Below are positions 28,033 through 36,439 of a stretch of 64,000 bases of DNA, in pieces (position 1 is the stretch's first letter; every line of letters starts with the position of its first letter). The position numbers were made by a program, and so were the translations under genes. Source of the DNA: Herbidospora solisilvae (GTDB lineage: Bacteria > Actinomycetota > Actinomycetes > Streptosporangiales > Streptosporangiaceae); NCBI RefSeq assembly GCF_009901565.1, contig NZ_WXEW01000001.1, positions 1 to 64,000 on the forward strand, given 5' to 3'. Below the pieces are notes generated by a model. That model ran no database searches. It worked only from the letters and a program-made list of their open reading frames with translations, and had not been told where the DNA came from.

Positions 28033-30582
28033 ATGCGGCGGGCGTGGCGCTGGTGTCTTGCCGGAGTGAGTGCGGTGCTGCCGGTCGCGGTGGGGGTCGC
28101 GATCAATCGGGTGGAAGGCGCATGGTGGGTTCAGGCCATCGCATTCGGATCTGCGGTGGTCTTGTTCGGCATCAGTCAGTGGGTGCTGCGCGTTCTTGGC
28201 CCGCAGGAGGTGGCGGAGGTTCGGTCTGACTCGGTGGTGGTGGGAGAGGTTCCGCGCGAGCCGCATGCCTTCCAGCCACGAGCCGCGCTGATGACGGCGC
28301 TGGAGCAGGGTGCGCGGGCGGAGCGGGTGGTGGTATGCGCGGTCACTGGTACTCGGGGGGTCGGTAAGACTCAGCTCGCCGCGGCGTACGCCCGGCGGCG
28401 GGCGAGCGAAGGCTGGCCGCTCGTGGCCTGGGTGAATGCGGAGAACAAGGACCTATTTCTGGCTGGGCTCGACGCGGTCGCGCAAGCTGTGGATGTCGCG
28501 GTGGCCGGGGAGGACGCTGAGCAGGGGGCTCGCCGTTTACGCCAATGGCTGGCCGGTCATCCAGGTCCGTGCCTGCTGGTGGTGGACAATCTGACGGACG
28601 CCGACGCGGCCGACACTTGGCTGCCGGCGGTTGGCCGTACCCAGATCGTGATCACCAGCAACCGGCGCGAGGTGCACGCGCTCGGACGGGCGGTCCAGGT
28701 GGATGTCTTCACCCCGGCCGAAGCGGTGTCCTTTCTTCAGCAGAGGTCTGGCCTGGCCGATGAGAAGGGCGCGCTATCCCTGGCTGAGCAGGTCGGGCGG
28801 CTGCCACTGGCGCTGGCTCAGGCCGCTTGGGTGATCCGGCGTCAGCGACTCGACTACGCCACCTATAGGGAGCGGTTGAGTTCGGTTAATCTGGATGAGG
28901 TGTTGCCAGCTGTGCCCGGTGAGTCATACCGGCAGGGTGCCGCGCAAGCCGTCGGCGTATCGCTGGCTCAGCTGGAAACCAGTCCGTCCGTCGCCCTGGA
29001 ACGCGGATTGTTGCAGTTGCTGGCGGTGTTGTCTCCGGCGGGAGTCCCCCGCTCCTGGCTTTATCGCGCTGGCGCTCTGCGGCTGGTGCCCGGTGTGTCG
29101 GCGAAGCACTCCATGGTGCGGATCGATGAGGCGATTGGGGCGCTGTCTGACGCGTCATTGGTTGTTATGAGCGTGGATGACCAGGCCGTGCTGATGCACC
29201 GCTTCATCCAGCAGGTGATCCGCCACAACACCCGCGGCAAAGGCAAAGCCCGGTGGTCGGGGCTGATACGGAACGCCAGCGAGCTGGTCTGGGAGTGTGG
29301 CCCTCAGCTGGCGCGGGTGGTGCTCGACCGCGAAGAACGGGAGACCTTCATCGAGCAGGCCGCCGTCTTGCGGGAACACGCGGCCGGCGATCTCCCGATG
29401 GATGTCATCAACCGGATCCTGCTGCTCAGCACCTGGGCGGGCCGATACCTGGAGGGGTGCGGGGACCTGAAACGGGCAATCCCGCTGTTGGAACAGAATC
29501 TTGATGACCGCATCCAAGCGCTCGGAGCCGACCACCCCGACACCTTGAACAGCCGCAACAACCTCGCCAGCGCCTGCCAGACGTCGGGAAACCTGGGCCG
29601 GGCCATCCCCTTGTATGAGCAAAATTTCGATGACCGTCTCCGGGTCCTCGGTCCGGATCATCCCGACACTTTGAACAGCCGCAACAACCTCGCCAGCGCC
29701 TGCCAGATGGCGGGAGACCTGACCCGGACAGTCTCTCTTTTCGAGTTCAACCTCAGCGAGCGGACGCGGCTTCTGGGCCCCGACCATCCAGATACCCTGA
29801 GCAGCCGCAACAACCTGGCGACGGCTTACCAGTCAGCCCGTGACCTCGGCAGGCCCATACCTCTGCACGAGAAAACTCTCAGCGACCGTATCCGGGTTCT
29901 TGGCCCGGACCATCCGTCGGTCCTGGCCAGCCGCAACAACCTCGCCAGCGCCTACCAGGCGGCAGGAGATCTCGTCCGGGCCGTGCCGATGTTCGAGCAA
30001 ACCTTTCGCGACTACGTCCGCGTCGTGGGCGCTGAACACCCCGGCACGCTCTCCTGCCGCAATAACCTCGCCAGCGCGTACCAGGCGGCAGGGGATCTGG
30101 CGAAGGCCGTGGCTATGTTCGAGCAGAACCTCGACGATCGAGTACGCCTCCTGCGGGCCGAACACCCCGACACGCTCCAGAGCCGCAACAACCTCGCGGT
30201 CGCCTACCGCGCGGCCGGTGACCTGAAGAAGGCCATTCTCCTGTTCGAGCGCAACCTCGCCGATCGGCTCCGTGTCCTCGGCGGTGAACACCCCGAGACC
30301 CTCCAGAGCTGCAACAACCTCGCCGTCGCCTACCGCGTGGCTGGCGACCTTAAGCGGGCGATTCCTGCCTTCGAGCAGGCCATCGCAAACTACGCTCGGG
30401 CGCTCGGCCCCCTGCACCCCGACAGCCTGCAATGCCGCAATAACCTTGCCGTTGCCTACCGTGCAGCGGGCCAGCGGGACAGAGCAAAGGAAATGTTCGA
30501 GCAGATCCTGGCCGACTGTGCGGAGACCTTGGGCGCGCAGCATCCGATCACGCTGGCCGTACAGAAGAACCAAGAGGCTTAG
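28033..30582 (+). CDS. Membrane-anchored NB-ARC/TPR STAND NTPase (effector hairpin fused to NLR)
   Basis: 849 residues from ATG 28033; an upstream ATG at 27943 adds 30 Cys/Arg-rich residues with no homologous counterpart. Residues 5-53 form two membrane helices (CLAGVSAVLPVAVGVAINRV then FGSAVVLFGISQWVLRVL) that resemble the small partners (LLAGCAVLPVGVGVAVNQI and VALSVVLTWVTHLL). Then P-loop GTRGVGKT 106-113, Walker B LLVVDN, sensor IVITSNR, LPLALAQ, MHRFIQQV and about nine more divergent TPRs. There is no YQAG-type motif, as expected if physical fusion replaces templated recruitment. Confidence 0.85.
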   Translation: MRRAWRWCLAGVSAVLPVAVGVAINRVEGAWWVQAIAFGSAVVLFGISQWVLRVLGPQEVAEVRSDSVVVGEVPREPHAFQPRAALMTALEQGARAERVVVCAVTGTRGVGKTQLAAAYARRRASEGWPLVAWVNAENKDLFLAGLDAVAQAVDVAVAGEDAEQGARRLRQWLAGHPGPCLLVVDNLTDADAADTWLPAVGRTQIVITSNRREVHALGRAVQVDVFTPAEAVSFLQQRSGLADEKGALSLAEQVGRLPLALAQAAWVIRRQRLDYATYRERLSSVNLDEVLPAVPGESYRQGAAQAVGVSLAQLETSPSVALERGLLQLLAVLSPAGVPRSWLYRAGALRLVPGVSAKHSMVRIDEAIGALSDASLVVMSVDDQAVLMHRFIQQVIRHNTRGKGKARWSGLIRNASELVWECGPQLARVVLDREERETFIEQAAVLREHAAGDLPMDVINRILLLSTWAGRYLEGCGDLKRAIPLLEQNLDDRIQALGADHPDTLNSRNNLASACQTSGNLGRAIPLYEQNFDDRLRVLGPDHPDTLNSRNNLASACQMAGDLTRTVSLFEFNLSERTRLLGPDHPDTLSSRNNLATAYQSARDLGRPIPLHEKTLSDRIRVLGPDHPSVLASRNNLASAYQAAGDLVRAVPMFEQTFRDYVRVVGAEHPGTLSCRNNLASAYQAAGDLAKAVAMFEQNLDDRVRLLRAEHPDTLQSRNNLAVAYRAAGDLKKAILLFERNLADRLRVLGGEHPETLQSCNNLAVAYRVAGDLKRAIPAFEQAIANYARALGPLHPDSLQCRNNLAVAYRAAGQRDRAKEMFEQILADCAETLGAQHPITLAVQKNQEA

Positions 30583-30612
30583 AACGGCATTCGGGCGTGG
30601 TTCCGAACACCC

Positions 30613-30640
30613 TGTTTCATAAGTGACCGCTTATGAAACA
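30613..30640. repeat. 28-bp repeat family, perfect copy
   Basis: TGTTTCATAAG and CTTATGAAACA are exact inverses around centre TGACCG. Relative to the commoner CATAGG/CCTATG form, both arms carry the compensating change. Confidence 0.85.
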
Positions 30641-30691
30641 CCCAGTCGCATCTAGCGGCGGCTTCCCCCTTCATCTTGATGGATCACGGGG

Positions 30692-30747
30692 GACGTCGCA
30701 GAGACGTCTTGGTTCTGCAGGACGTCTTGGCAACGTCCTGGGACGTC
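30692..30747. repeat. GACGTC cluster 1
   Basis: GACGTC at 30692, 30703, 30721 and 30742 plus AACGTC at 30732; spacings 11, 18, 11 and 10 bp. It begins 52 bp after the 28-bp repeat at 30613. A second cluster follows the repeat at 36190. Confidence 0.65.
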
Positions 30748-30833
30748 CCGCAGACACGGCCGTTGGGGGGTGCCGCTCAGCTCTCAAAACCTGCCGGGCT
30801 TACCCCTGTTCTGGCACATGTCGGCTTGGCGCG

Positions 30834-32039
30834 TCACGCGCCGGTGATCCGGTAAAGACCGTCGTCGATGGGGACCGACCGGCTGTGGATGGTGTTCTCC
30901 AGGGATGAGGGCCAGCGGGTTGTCGGCGACCACAGCAGGTTGATCAGTAGATCGAGGTCAGCGGGCTGGACCCACGTCATCTTGATGCCGCTGACGTCCA
31001 CGGCGATGTTCAGCAGGTCGCCCGCGACCGCATGAGCGCTGCGTTCTGCCGACTCCAGTGCCTTGATGAGGGCCTTCAGATTGCGTCTCATGTCGGGCAC
31101 GTCCCTGCCCAGAGAGTTGTCGATGGAGACGCTGCGGCCCTTGCGGTTGAACAGTTCGCCATCGTTGACCAGGTCGTCCAAATCGCAGAAGTCATCGATG
31201 GCCTCCTCCAGCTTCTTGTGTCTGCGCTTGAGCGTGCGGAGCGTGTTCTTGTCGTAGGGCAGACCGAGTTTGCCCCGCTTGCCCAGCTGATCGAAGAGGA
31301 CTTGCAGCCGCACCTCGGCCAGCTTCAGCGCCGAGCCGATTCCGCGTAGCCGCATTTCGCCATCGTCGTCGTCATTGTCGAAGTCACTGTCCAGCAGCTC
31401 GCGGGCGAGACTGAGCGCGTAGTGGAATGTCAGATGAGCGTTGACCGCCTCACGGCGAAGCCGGATGATCTTCCGCTGCCAGCCCGAGTTCAGCCGCTGC
31501 CGCGCGGCTCGCCGAACCGGGCCATCCTGCCGGGCCCGCTCATCACCCAGACCATCACCCAGCTCATCGCCCCGCTCATCGCCCGGGTCTTCGCCCGGGT
31601 CTTCGTCCGGCCCGGCGGAGGCGGCGTCGGGGGCGGCAGCTTCGATCCGGCCTTCGGCCAGCGCCACCCGGCTCCAGGCCGCTTGCCAGGCCATGATCCG
31701 CGCTTTATCGCGTACCCCGCACTCACGCACGAACGCCAGCAGCAGCGACCGCGGCGGCACGCGCTTGCCCTCCAGCATCTGCCCGGTCACGGTACGGGAG
31801 AGCCGGATCTGGCTGTGCTTGGTCTTGTCATCCAGCGTGCGCAAGGACACATCAGCCAGCCGGTAGATCTCTTTGAGCTTGACCGCCAGATCGTGAAGAG
31901 TGGCCACTCCACTGGGATCCACGCGCGAGGCCAATTCAGGGTCGGGGCCTGAAAACGGCACGGCCTTCTCGGCCGGCGCGGTATCGGCGCCGTCCTCGCC
32001 TAAGCCGTCTACGAGCTCATCGGACGGGTCTTGCTCCAT
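30834..32039 (-). CDS. HTH protein of unknown role with acidic linker
   Basis: 401 residues. Residues ~45-110 (LHDLAVKLKEIYRLADVSLR then LSRTVTGQMLEGKRVPPRSL) form an XRE-like helix-turn-helix seen at the N-terminus of many actinomycete signalling proteins. A Gly/Asp/Glu repeat linker (GDERGDELGDGLGDERA) leads to a ~230-residue helical C-terminal domain (coiled-coil-like LRTLKRRHKKLEEAI) of unknown fold. Only reverse gene inside the NLR stretch 14-36 kb, so it may regulate the array or be cargo. A hairpin (GGCGCGT/ACGCGCC, 30828-30842) overlaps its stop. Confidence 0.7.
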   Translation of the reverse strand: MEQDPSDELVDGLGEDGADTAPAEKAVPFSGPDPELASRVDPSGVATLHDLAVKLKEIYRLADVSLRTLDDKTKHSQIRLSRTVTGQMLEGKRVPPRSLLLAFVRECGVRDKARIMAWQAAWSRVALAEGRIEAAAPDAASAGPDEDPGEDPGDERGDELGDGLGDERARQDGPVRRAARQRLNSGWQRKIIRLRREAVNAHLTFHYALSLARELLDSDFDNDDDDGEMRLRGIGSALKLAEVRLQVLFDQLGKRGKLGLPYDKNTLRTLKRRHKKLEEAIDDFCDLDDLVNDGELFNRKGRSVSIDNSLGRDVPDMRRNLKALIKALESAERSAHAVAGDLLNIAVDVSGIKMTWVQPADLDLLINLLWSPTTRWPSSLENTIHSRSVPIDDGLYRITGA

Positions 32040-32263
32040 GGGGGCCCTTCCTGTCGTCGCACCGCTCGCCCGACTATCGGTGCGCAGCCCCTCATCGCAA
32101 CATCGCCCGACGCGACCTGCTCACCCACTCCCCCTCGCCCTTCGGCGAAAGGCCATCCGCCGGCGCCGGCCCCGGCGGGCGGCCCCGGACGGCTCCTCAA
32201 TGGCGCCGGCTGGAGCTGTGCCGACCCATCAGATGGCCGGCACTGGCTGCGGATGACCGCCGG

Positions 32264-32329
32264 TGGGCGCCGGGTGGGCGCCGGGTGGGCGCCGGGTGGG
32301 CGCCGGGTGGTCATCGGGTGGTCATCGGG
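32264..32329. repeat. 11-bp tandem repeat (six units)
   Basis: Four exact copies of TGGGCGCCGGG followed by two of TGGTCATCGGG. Non-coding, upstream of the reverse HTH gene; the 11-bp period places units on one DNA face. The rest of 32040-32489 shows no gene. Confidence 0.8.
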
Positions 32330-32489
32330 TGGAGGTGAGTGGCCAGCCGATGGCCGCTGATGGACCGGCATGGCCGTTGAGGTGGGCGGACACCGCCCCG
32401 GCCGCTTACCTGAAGCCACCACCCCGTGCGGCGGGACTCAGCCGATCACGACGTGCGGGGCCGCTGGATCTTCCAGGAAGGAACAGCCG

Positions 32490-32627
32490 ATGATGCCCCA
32501 CCTGGCCCTCGCAGCCATAACCATGATGATCTCCCTGGCCTTGCCGATCTGGCTCTACCTGTATTCCGCCGACCCTGGCAAGCGATCTCGGGCCCTGCGC
32601 CTGTTGCGCCTGCTGCTGCGCCGCTGA
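32490..32627 (+). CDS. Small membrane protein, 45 residues
   Basis: Sequence begins MMPHLALAAITMMISLALPI and continues WLYLYSADPGKRSRALRLLR. One membrane helix (about 4-25) with a basic C-terminal helix, preceded by a good AGGAAGGA ribosome site. It is the type of short hydrophobic peptide seen as toxin or membrane regulator, but no family was recognised. Lies alone between the HTH gene and an NLR module. Confidence 0.6.
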   Translation: MMPHLALAAITMMISLALPIWLYLYSADPGKRSRALRLLRLLLRR

Positions 32628-32865
32628 GGAAGCAACGCCACTCCCGACAGCACGCCGCGGCGGCCACCGGCCGGTTGGCTGGCCAGCGGCCGCCGCGGTG
32701 GCGAGACATCCCGGTAGTCAGAAAACGCGATCCTCTGAGAATCACGGAACCTGTTATGGAGGAACTCCCGGGGTGATTGGTCGAGCTCGATCCGTCCCGC
32801 CCGGCGCGTAACGTCACCGCGCGGTTCCCGAACACTGGAAGGACGACCCTGGCCGAAGACCGTTC

Positions 32866-32893
32866 TGTTTCATGGGTGGATCCCGCTGAAACA
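32866..32893. repeat. 28-bp repeat family, variant copy (first of a pair)
   Basis: TGTTTCATGGG, centre TGGATC, CCGCTGAAACA. Paired with 32928-32955. Confidence 0.65.
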
Positions 32894-32927
32894 CGACGTC
32901 GGATTGCGGCTCGGACGAGCAATCACC

Positions 32928-32955
32928 TGTTTCTTGAGCGAACGCCTATGAAACG
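32928..32955. repeat. 28-bp repeat family copy (second of a pair)
   Basis: TGTTTCTTGAG, centre CGAACG, CCTATGAAACG; identical to the copy at 18525-18552. Confidence 0.8.
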
Positions 32956-33060
32956 CGGCGAATCGACAGCGACGGCAGCGAGTTCACGGCAAAAGCCCGA
33001 ACTTAGCGCACTTTCGGAGGGCGCCCGCTTACCTCTGGGCGAGGCCGACTGCCCAGGTGT

Positions 33061-33128
33061 GGGATCGAGTTCAGACTGTTGCTGGGCTCCGGTGAAACGG
33101 GGCGCCGGTTTGTGGCGATGATGACGCT
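33061..33128 (+). promoter_or_regulatory. Conserved leader, membrane-partner variant
   Basis: GGTGAAACGGGGCG followed by the GTTTGTGG and GATGATGACGCTATGG core; matches the leader at 24760. Confidence 0.65.
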
Positions 33129-33497
33129 ATGGCGGGAAACGGTTCCGGTGCGTTCCGGATGGTGTTGCTGGCGGGTACGGCGGTATTGCCGATCGGGGTC
33201 GGCGTGGCCGTCAACCAGATCCTCAACGACGGGAAGTGGAACTGGTGGTGGATCCTAGTCGCGGTGGCGATCTCGGCCGTGCTGACGTGGGTGACCCATC
33301 TGCTCACCCGCCCCACGCCGGCCGCTGACGGGAACGGCGGCAAAGACGCGGGTGAGCGATCGGCCACCATCGGCGGTGCCAACAGCGGGATCGTCTCCAC
33401 CGGCGATGACGCGCGCAATGTGCAGATGAACGCGGAGGCGTCGGGGTCGGGGCGGGTGTATCAGGCCGGCGGCGACCAGACCATCAACGAGCGATGA
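33129..33497 (+). CDS. Small two-helix membrane protein with amyloid-like C-terminus (NLR partner)
   Basis: 122 residues; close paralogue of 24802-25179. Membrane helices at about 11-29 and 39-60; motifs GIVSTGDDARNVQM (87-100) and GSGRVYQAGGDQTINER (106-122). It overlaps the next NLR by 4 bp. The NLR motif (SGHGKTYQAARDQNFIE) is a looser match than in the 24802/25176 pair, so specificity may have drifted or cross-talk may occur. Inferred membrane-acting effector. Confidence 0.85.
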   Translation: MAGNGSGAFRMVLLAGTAVLPIGVGVAVNQILNDGKWNWWWILVAVAISAVLTWVTHLLTRPTPAADGNGGKDAGERSATIGGANSGIVSTGDDARNVQMNAEASGSGRVYQAGGDQTINER

Positions 33498-36112
33498 GCA
33501 GTTCAAGGTCGGCCGGCCAGGAAGAACCTGGCCAGGGACCTGACGCGGGTGCCGGTGATTCAATCTGGATGAAGGCCGAAGCCTCCGGGCACGGCAAGAC
33601 GTATCAGGCCGCTCGCGACCAGAACTTTATCGAGATGAACTTCCACCTGCCGCCGTTGCCTCCACCGGCCCGGCAGATCGTCGAGGGCGACATCCCCCAG
33701 CAGCCGCGCGCATTTCAGGAGCGTGGCGATCTGCTGGAGCGGCTGCACCGGCGGGTGGTACAGCGGGGTGGTGCGGTGGTCGATGCGGTCACCGGCACGC
33801 CGGGGGTGGGTAAGAGTCTGCTGGCCGCCTCCTACGCCTGGGCGTGCCAGCGCGCTCAGTGGCCGGTCATCGCCTGGATCAGCGCCGAGACCGAGGAGCA
33901 GGTTGTCACCGGGCTGGCGGGCTTGGCCCGCCGTCTGGAGCTGTGGTCGGCCGATGATGACGCGCACACCGCGGCGGTCAAGGCGCGTGACTGGCTGGCC
34001 GCCGCTGATGAGCCGGCACTGCTGGTGTTCGACAACGCCGCCGACGTGCGGCAGGTGAAGAGGTGGTGCCCGGCCACCGGGACGACCCGGATCCTGATCA
34101 CCACCCGCAACCGCGCCTTCCACGCCTTGTACGAGGCGGTCGACGTCGGTGTCTTCACCCCCGGCCAGGCGACGGCCTTCCTGCACCAGCGCACCGGCTC
34201 CACCGGCTCGGGCGCTGAGGAGGTGGCGGCGGAGTTGGGGTTGCTGCCGCTGGCGGTCGGGCAGGCCGGCGCCTACATCCACCGCCGCCGCCTGACCTAC
34301 CCCGCCTACCTGACCCTGCTACGCGGCTATCGGCTGGACCGGTATCTGCCGAACACCGCTGAGGGGTATCCGCACGGGACCGCGGCGGCGATCCTGCTGT
34401 CGGTCGACCAGGCCGAACAGACCATCCCCGGCGCGCGGGACATGCTAGAGCTGCTGGCGGTGCTGGCCGAGGCCGGCGTCCCCAGAGCGGTCCTGTACGG
34501 GACCCCCGACCCGCACCTCGACCCCGCCGACACCGAAGACGTCGATCAGGTGCTGGCTGATCTGGTCGACACCTCGCTGATCAGTTTCAGCGAGGACGGG
34601 ACGACGGTGCTGATGCACCGGCTGACCAGCCGGGTGCTGCGTGAACGCGCTCACCACACCACGACAACGACAACGACAACGACAACGACCAGCAATAACA
34701 ACGACAGCGAAACCAGCGGCACCGCCAGCGATGGCAAAAGCGGGCAGAGCGGGGAGAGCCGCCTTGCCCGAGCGCTTGCCAACGCCATCGCTCTGCTGCA
34801 CCGCTTCAACACCGACATCCCCGACGACGCGGCGACATGGAGCGCCCGATCGGCCGTCGAAGCGCTGGTCGAGCAGACCACCGCCCTCTACAGCCTGGCC
34901 ACCGCCTTCGGGGACCCTTTTGAACACCTGCTCGTCTTACGCGCTTGGTGCGGCATGTACCTCAAGAACCTGGCCGACTTGGCTCGTGCCACTCCCCTGC
35001 TCCAGCAGACCCTGGCCGACCAGGTGCGGGTGCTGGGCGGCGATCACCCCGACACCCTGGCCTCACGCAAGAACCTCGCCGGCACTTATTACGCGGCGGG
35101 GGATTTGGGCCGGGCCGTCGCGCTGTTCGAGCAGACCTTGGCTGGTCGGGTGCGGGTGCTGGGCGGCGATCACCCCGACACCCTGGCCTCCCGTAACAAC
35201 CTCGCCAGCGCCTATGAGTCGGCGGGGGATCTGGCCCAAGCCATTGCGCTGTACGAGCAGACCCTGGCCGACTTCGAGCGGGTGCTGGGCGGCGACCACT
35301 CCAACACCCTGACCTCCCGCAACAACCTCGCCAGCGCTTATTACGCGGCGGGGGATTTGGGCCGGGCCATCCCGCTGTTCGAGCAGACCTTGGCCGATCA
35401 GGTGCGGCTGCTGGGCGGCGATCACCCCGACACCCTGGCCTCCCGCAACAACCTCGCCAGCGCCTATGAGTCGGCGGGGGATCTGGCCCAAGCCATCGCG
35501 CTGCATGAGCAGACCCTGGCCGATCGGGTGCGGGTGCTGGGCAGCGACCACCCCTCCACCTTGAACTCCCGTAATAACCTCGCTCACACTTACCAGTCAG
35601 CGGGGGACTTAGGCCAGGCCATCCCGTTGCACGAGCAGACCCTGGCCGATCAGGAGCGAGTGCTGGGCAGCGACCACCCCAACACCCTGATCTCCCGCAA
35701 CAACCTCGCCTACGCCTTCAGGGAGGCGGGGGACCTGGGCCGGGCCATCCCGCTGTACGAGCAGACCCTGGCCGATCAGGAGCGAGTGCTAGGCGGCGAT
35801 CACCCCGACACCCTGCTCTCCCGCAACAACCTCGCCGGCACTTATTACGCGGCGGGGGATTCGGGCCGGGCCATCCCGCTGTACGAGCAGACCCTGGCCG
35901 ACTGCGAACGCATCCTGGGAACCACTCATCCCACAACCAAAACCGTGCGCAGCAACCTGTCCGCCGCCCGCCGGACAGGACAACCAGCAAGTACGGGTAC
36001 GGCTGCCGGGCAACGGACACAGGGATACGGGAACTTGGACCGCAACGCACCCTGCGCGTGCGGATCAGGCAAGAAGTACAAACGCTGCCACGGCGCGCCA
36101 CCGACCAAGTGA
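33494..36112 (+). CDS. NB-ARC/TPR STAND NTPase (NLR-like) with SEC-C tail
   Basis: 872 residues. Amyloid-like segment 28-50, P-loop GTPGVGKS 101-108, Walker B LLVFDN, ILITTRN, LPLAVGQ, MHRLTSRVL. The NTPase-TPR linker contains a run of eleven Thr coded by a 6-bp microsatellite (34661-34690) followed by SNNNDSETSG. About eight TPRs follow. Unlike its siblings it ends with a SEC-C zinc-binding motif (NAPCACGSGKKYKRCHG; Cys854, Cys856, Cys865, His866), a module of SecA and many actinobacterial proteins that binds zinc and protein partners. It may change what this NLR senses. Confidence 0.9.
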   Translation: MSSSRSAGQEEPGQGPDAGAGDSIWMKAEASGHGKTYQAARDQNFIEMNFHLPPLPPPARQIVEGDIPQQPRAFQERGDLLERLHRRVVQRGGAVVDAVTGTPGVGKSLLAASYAWACQRAQWPVIAWISAETEEQVVTGLAGLARRLELWSADDDAHTAAVKARDWLAAADEPALLVFDNAADVRQVKRWCPATGTTRILITTRNRAFHALYEAVDVGVFTPGQATAFLHQRTGSTGSGAEEVAAELGLLPLAVGQAGAYIHRRRLTYPAYLTLLRGYRLDRYLPNTAEGYPHGTAAAILLSVDQAEQTIPGARDMLELLAVLAEAGVPRAVLYGTPDPHLDPADTEDVDQVLADLVDTSLISFSEDGTTVLMHRLTSRVLRERAHHTTTTTTTTTTTSNNNDSETSGTASDGKSGQSGESRLARALANAIALLHRFNTDIPDDAATWSARSAVEALVEQTTALYSLATAFGDPFEHLLVLRAWCGMYLKNLADLARATPLLQQTLADQVRVLGGDHPDTLASRKNLAGTYYAAGDLGRAVALFEQTLAGRVRVLGGDHPDTLASRNNLASAYESAGDLAQAIALYEQTLADFERVLGGDHSNTLTSRNNLASAYYAAGDLGRAIPLFEQTLADQVRLLGGDHPDTLASRNNLASAYESAGDLAQAIALHEQTLADRVRVLGSDHPSTLNSRNNLAHTYQSAGDLGQAIPLHEQTLADQERVLGSDHPNTLISRNNLAYAFREAGDLGRAIPLYEQTLADQERVLGGDHPDTLLSRNNLAGTYYAAGDSGRAIPLYEQTLADCERILGTTHPTTKTVRSNLSAARRTGQPASTGTAAGQRTQGYGNLDRNAPCACGSGKKYKRCHGAPPTK
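34661..34690. repeat. 6-bp microsatellite in NLR linker
   Basis: Four ACGACA units and one ACGACC variant, coding for Thr. Length changes keep the frame, so linker length could vary without inactivating the protein. Confidence 0.75.
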
Positions 36113-36189
36113 ATCGGCTAAGACATCCCCATCGCACGGCAAGCCCGACATCATTTCTCTCGCACAGATACGCGGATTGAGCCGAGCGG

Positions 36190-36216
36190 TGTTCAAAAGC
36201 GACCGTTTTTGAAACA
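36190..36216. repeat. 28-bp repeat family copy (27 bp)
   Basis: TGTTCAAAAG (one base short), centre CGACCG, TTTTTGAAACA. Confidence 0.7.
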
Positions 36217-36235
36217 GCTACGCGGGACACATTGG

Positions 36236-36294
36236 GACGTCTGGGGCGATGTCATTGGACTCTCAGGACGTCTCACGGACGTCTCAGGGACGTC
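36236..36294. repeat. GACGTC cluster 2
   Basis: GACGTC at 36236, 36267, 36278 and 36289; the last three are spaced exactly 11 bp, about one helical turn. Begins 20 bp after the 28-bp repeat at 36190, mirroring cluster 1. Confidence 0.65.
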
Positions 36295-36363
36295 CTGGTA
36301 AGCGGTGCCGGATCCTCATCACGACCAGGCCTTCTGTCACATTGGGTGATCGTCTCAGGGTTT

Positions 36364-36415
36364 GTCTACGTCTTCGTGTCACCGCCTATGTGCAGGCGCG
36401 CGCGAGGACGTAGAC
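36364..36415. repeat. Inverted repeat with repeat-family fragment
   Basis: GTCTACGTC (36364-36372) and GACGTAGAC (36407-36415) are exact inverses. Between them CCTATGTGCAG resembles a right arm of the 28-bp family. Confidence 0.4.
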
Positions 36416-36439
36416 GAAGACAACCGCTGAGACAATCAC

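Noticed and set aside
6757..36216. The 28-bp repeats as an integron or CRISPR array
   Set aside because: No IntI, Cas or adaptation genes are in the window; spacing is 1-3 kb with genes between; arms are conserved in sequence, unlike attC.
14146..36216. Repeats as ordinary intrinsic terminators
   Set aside because: Position after stops fits, but there is no T tract, several copies are imperfect hairpins with a conserved centre, and they also occur in pairs. The possibility is kept as the main alternative in the finding.
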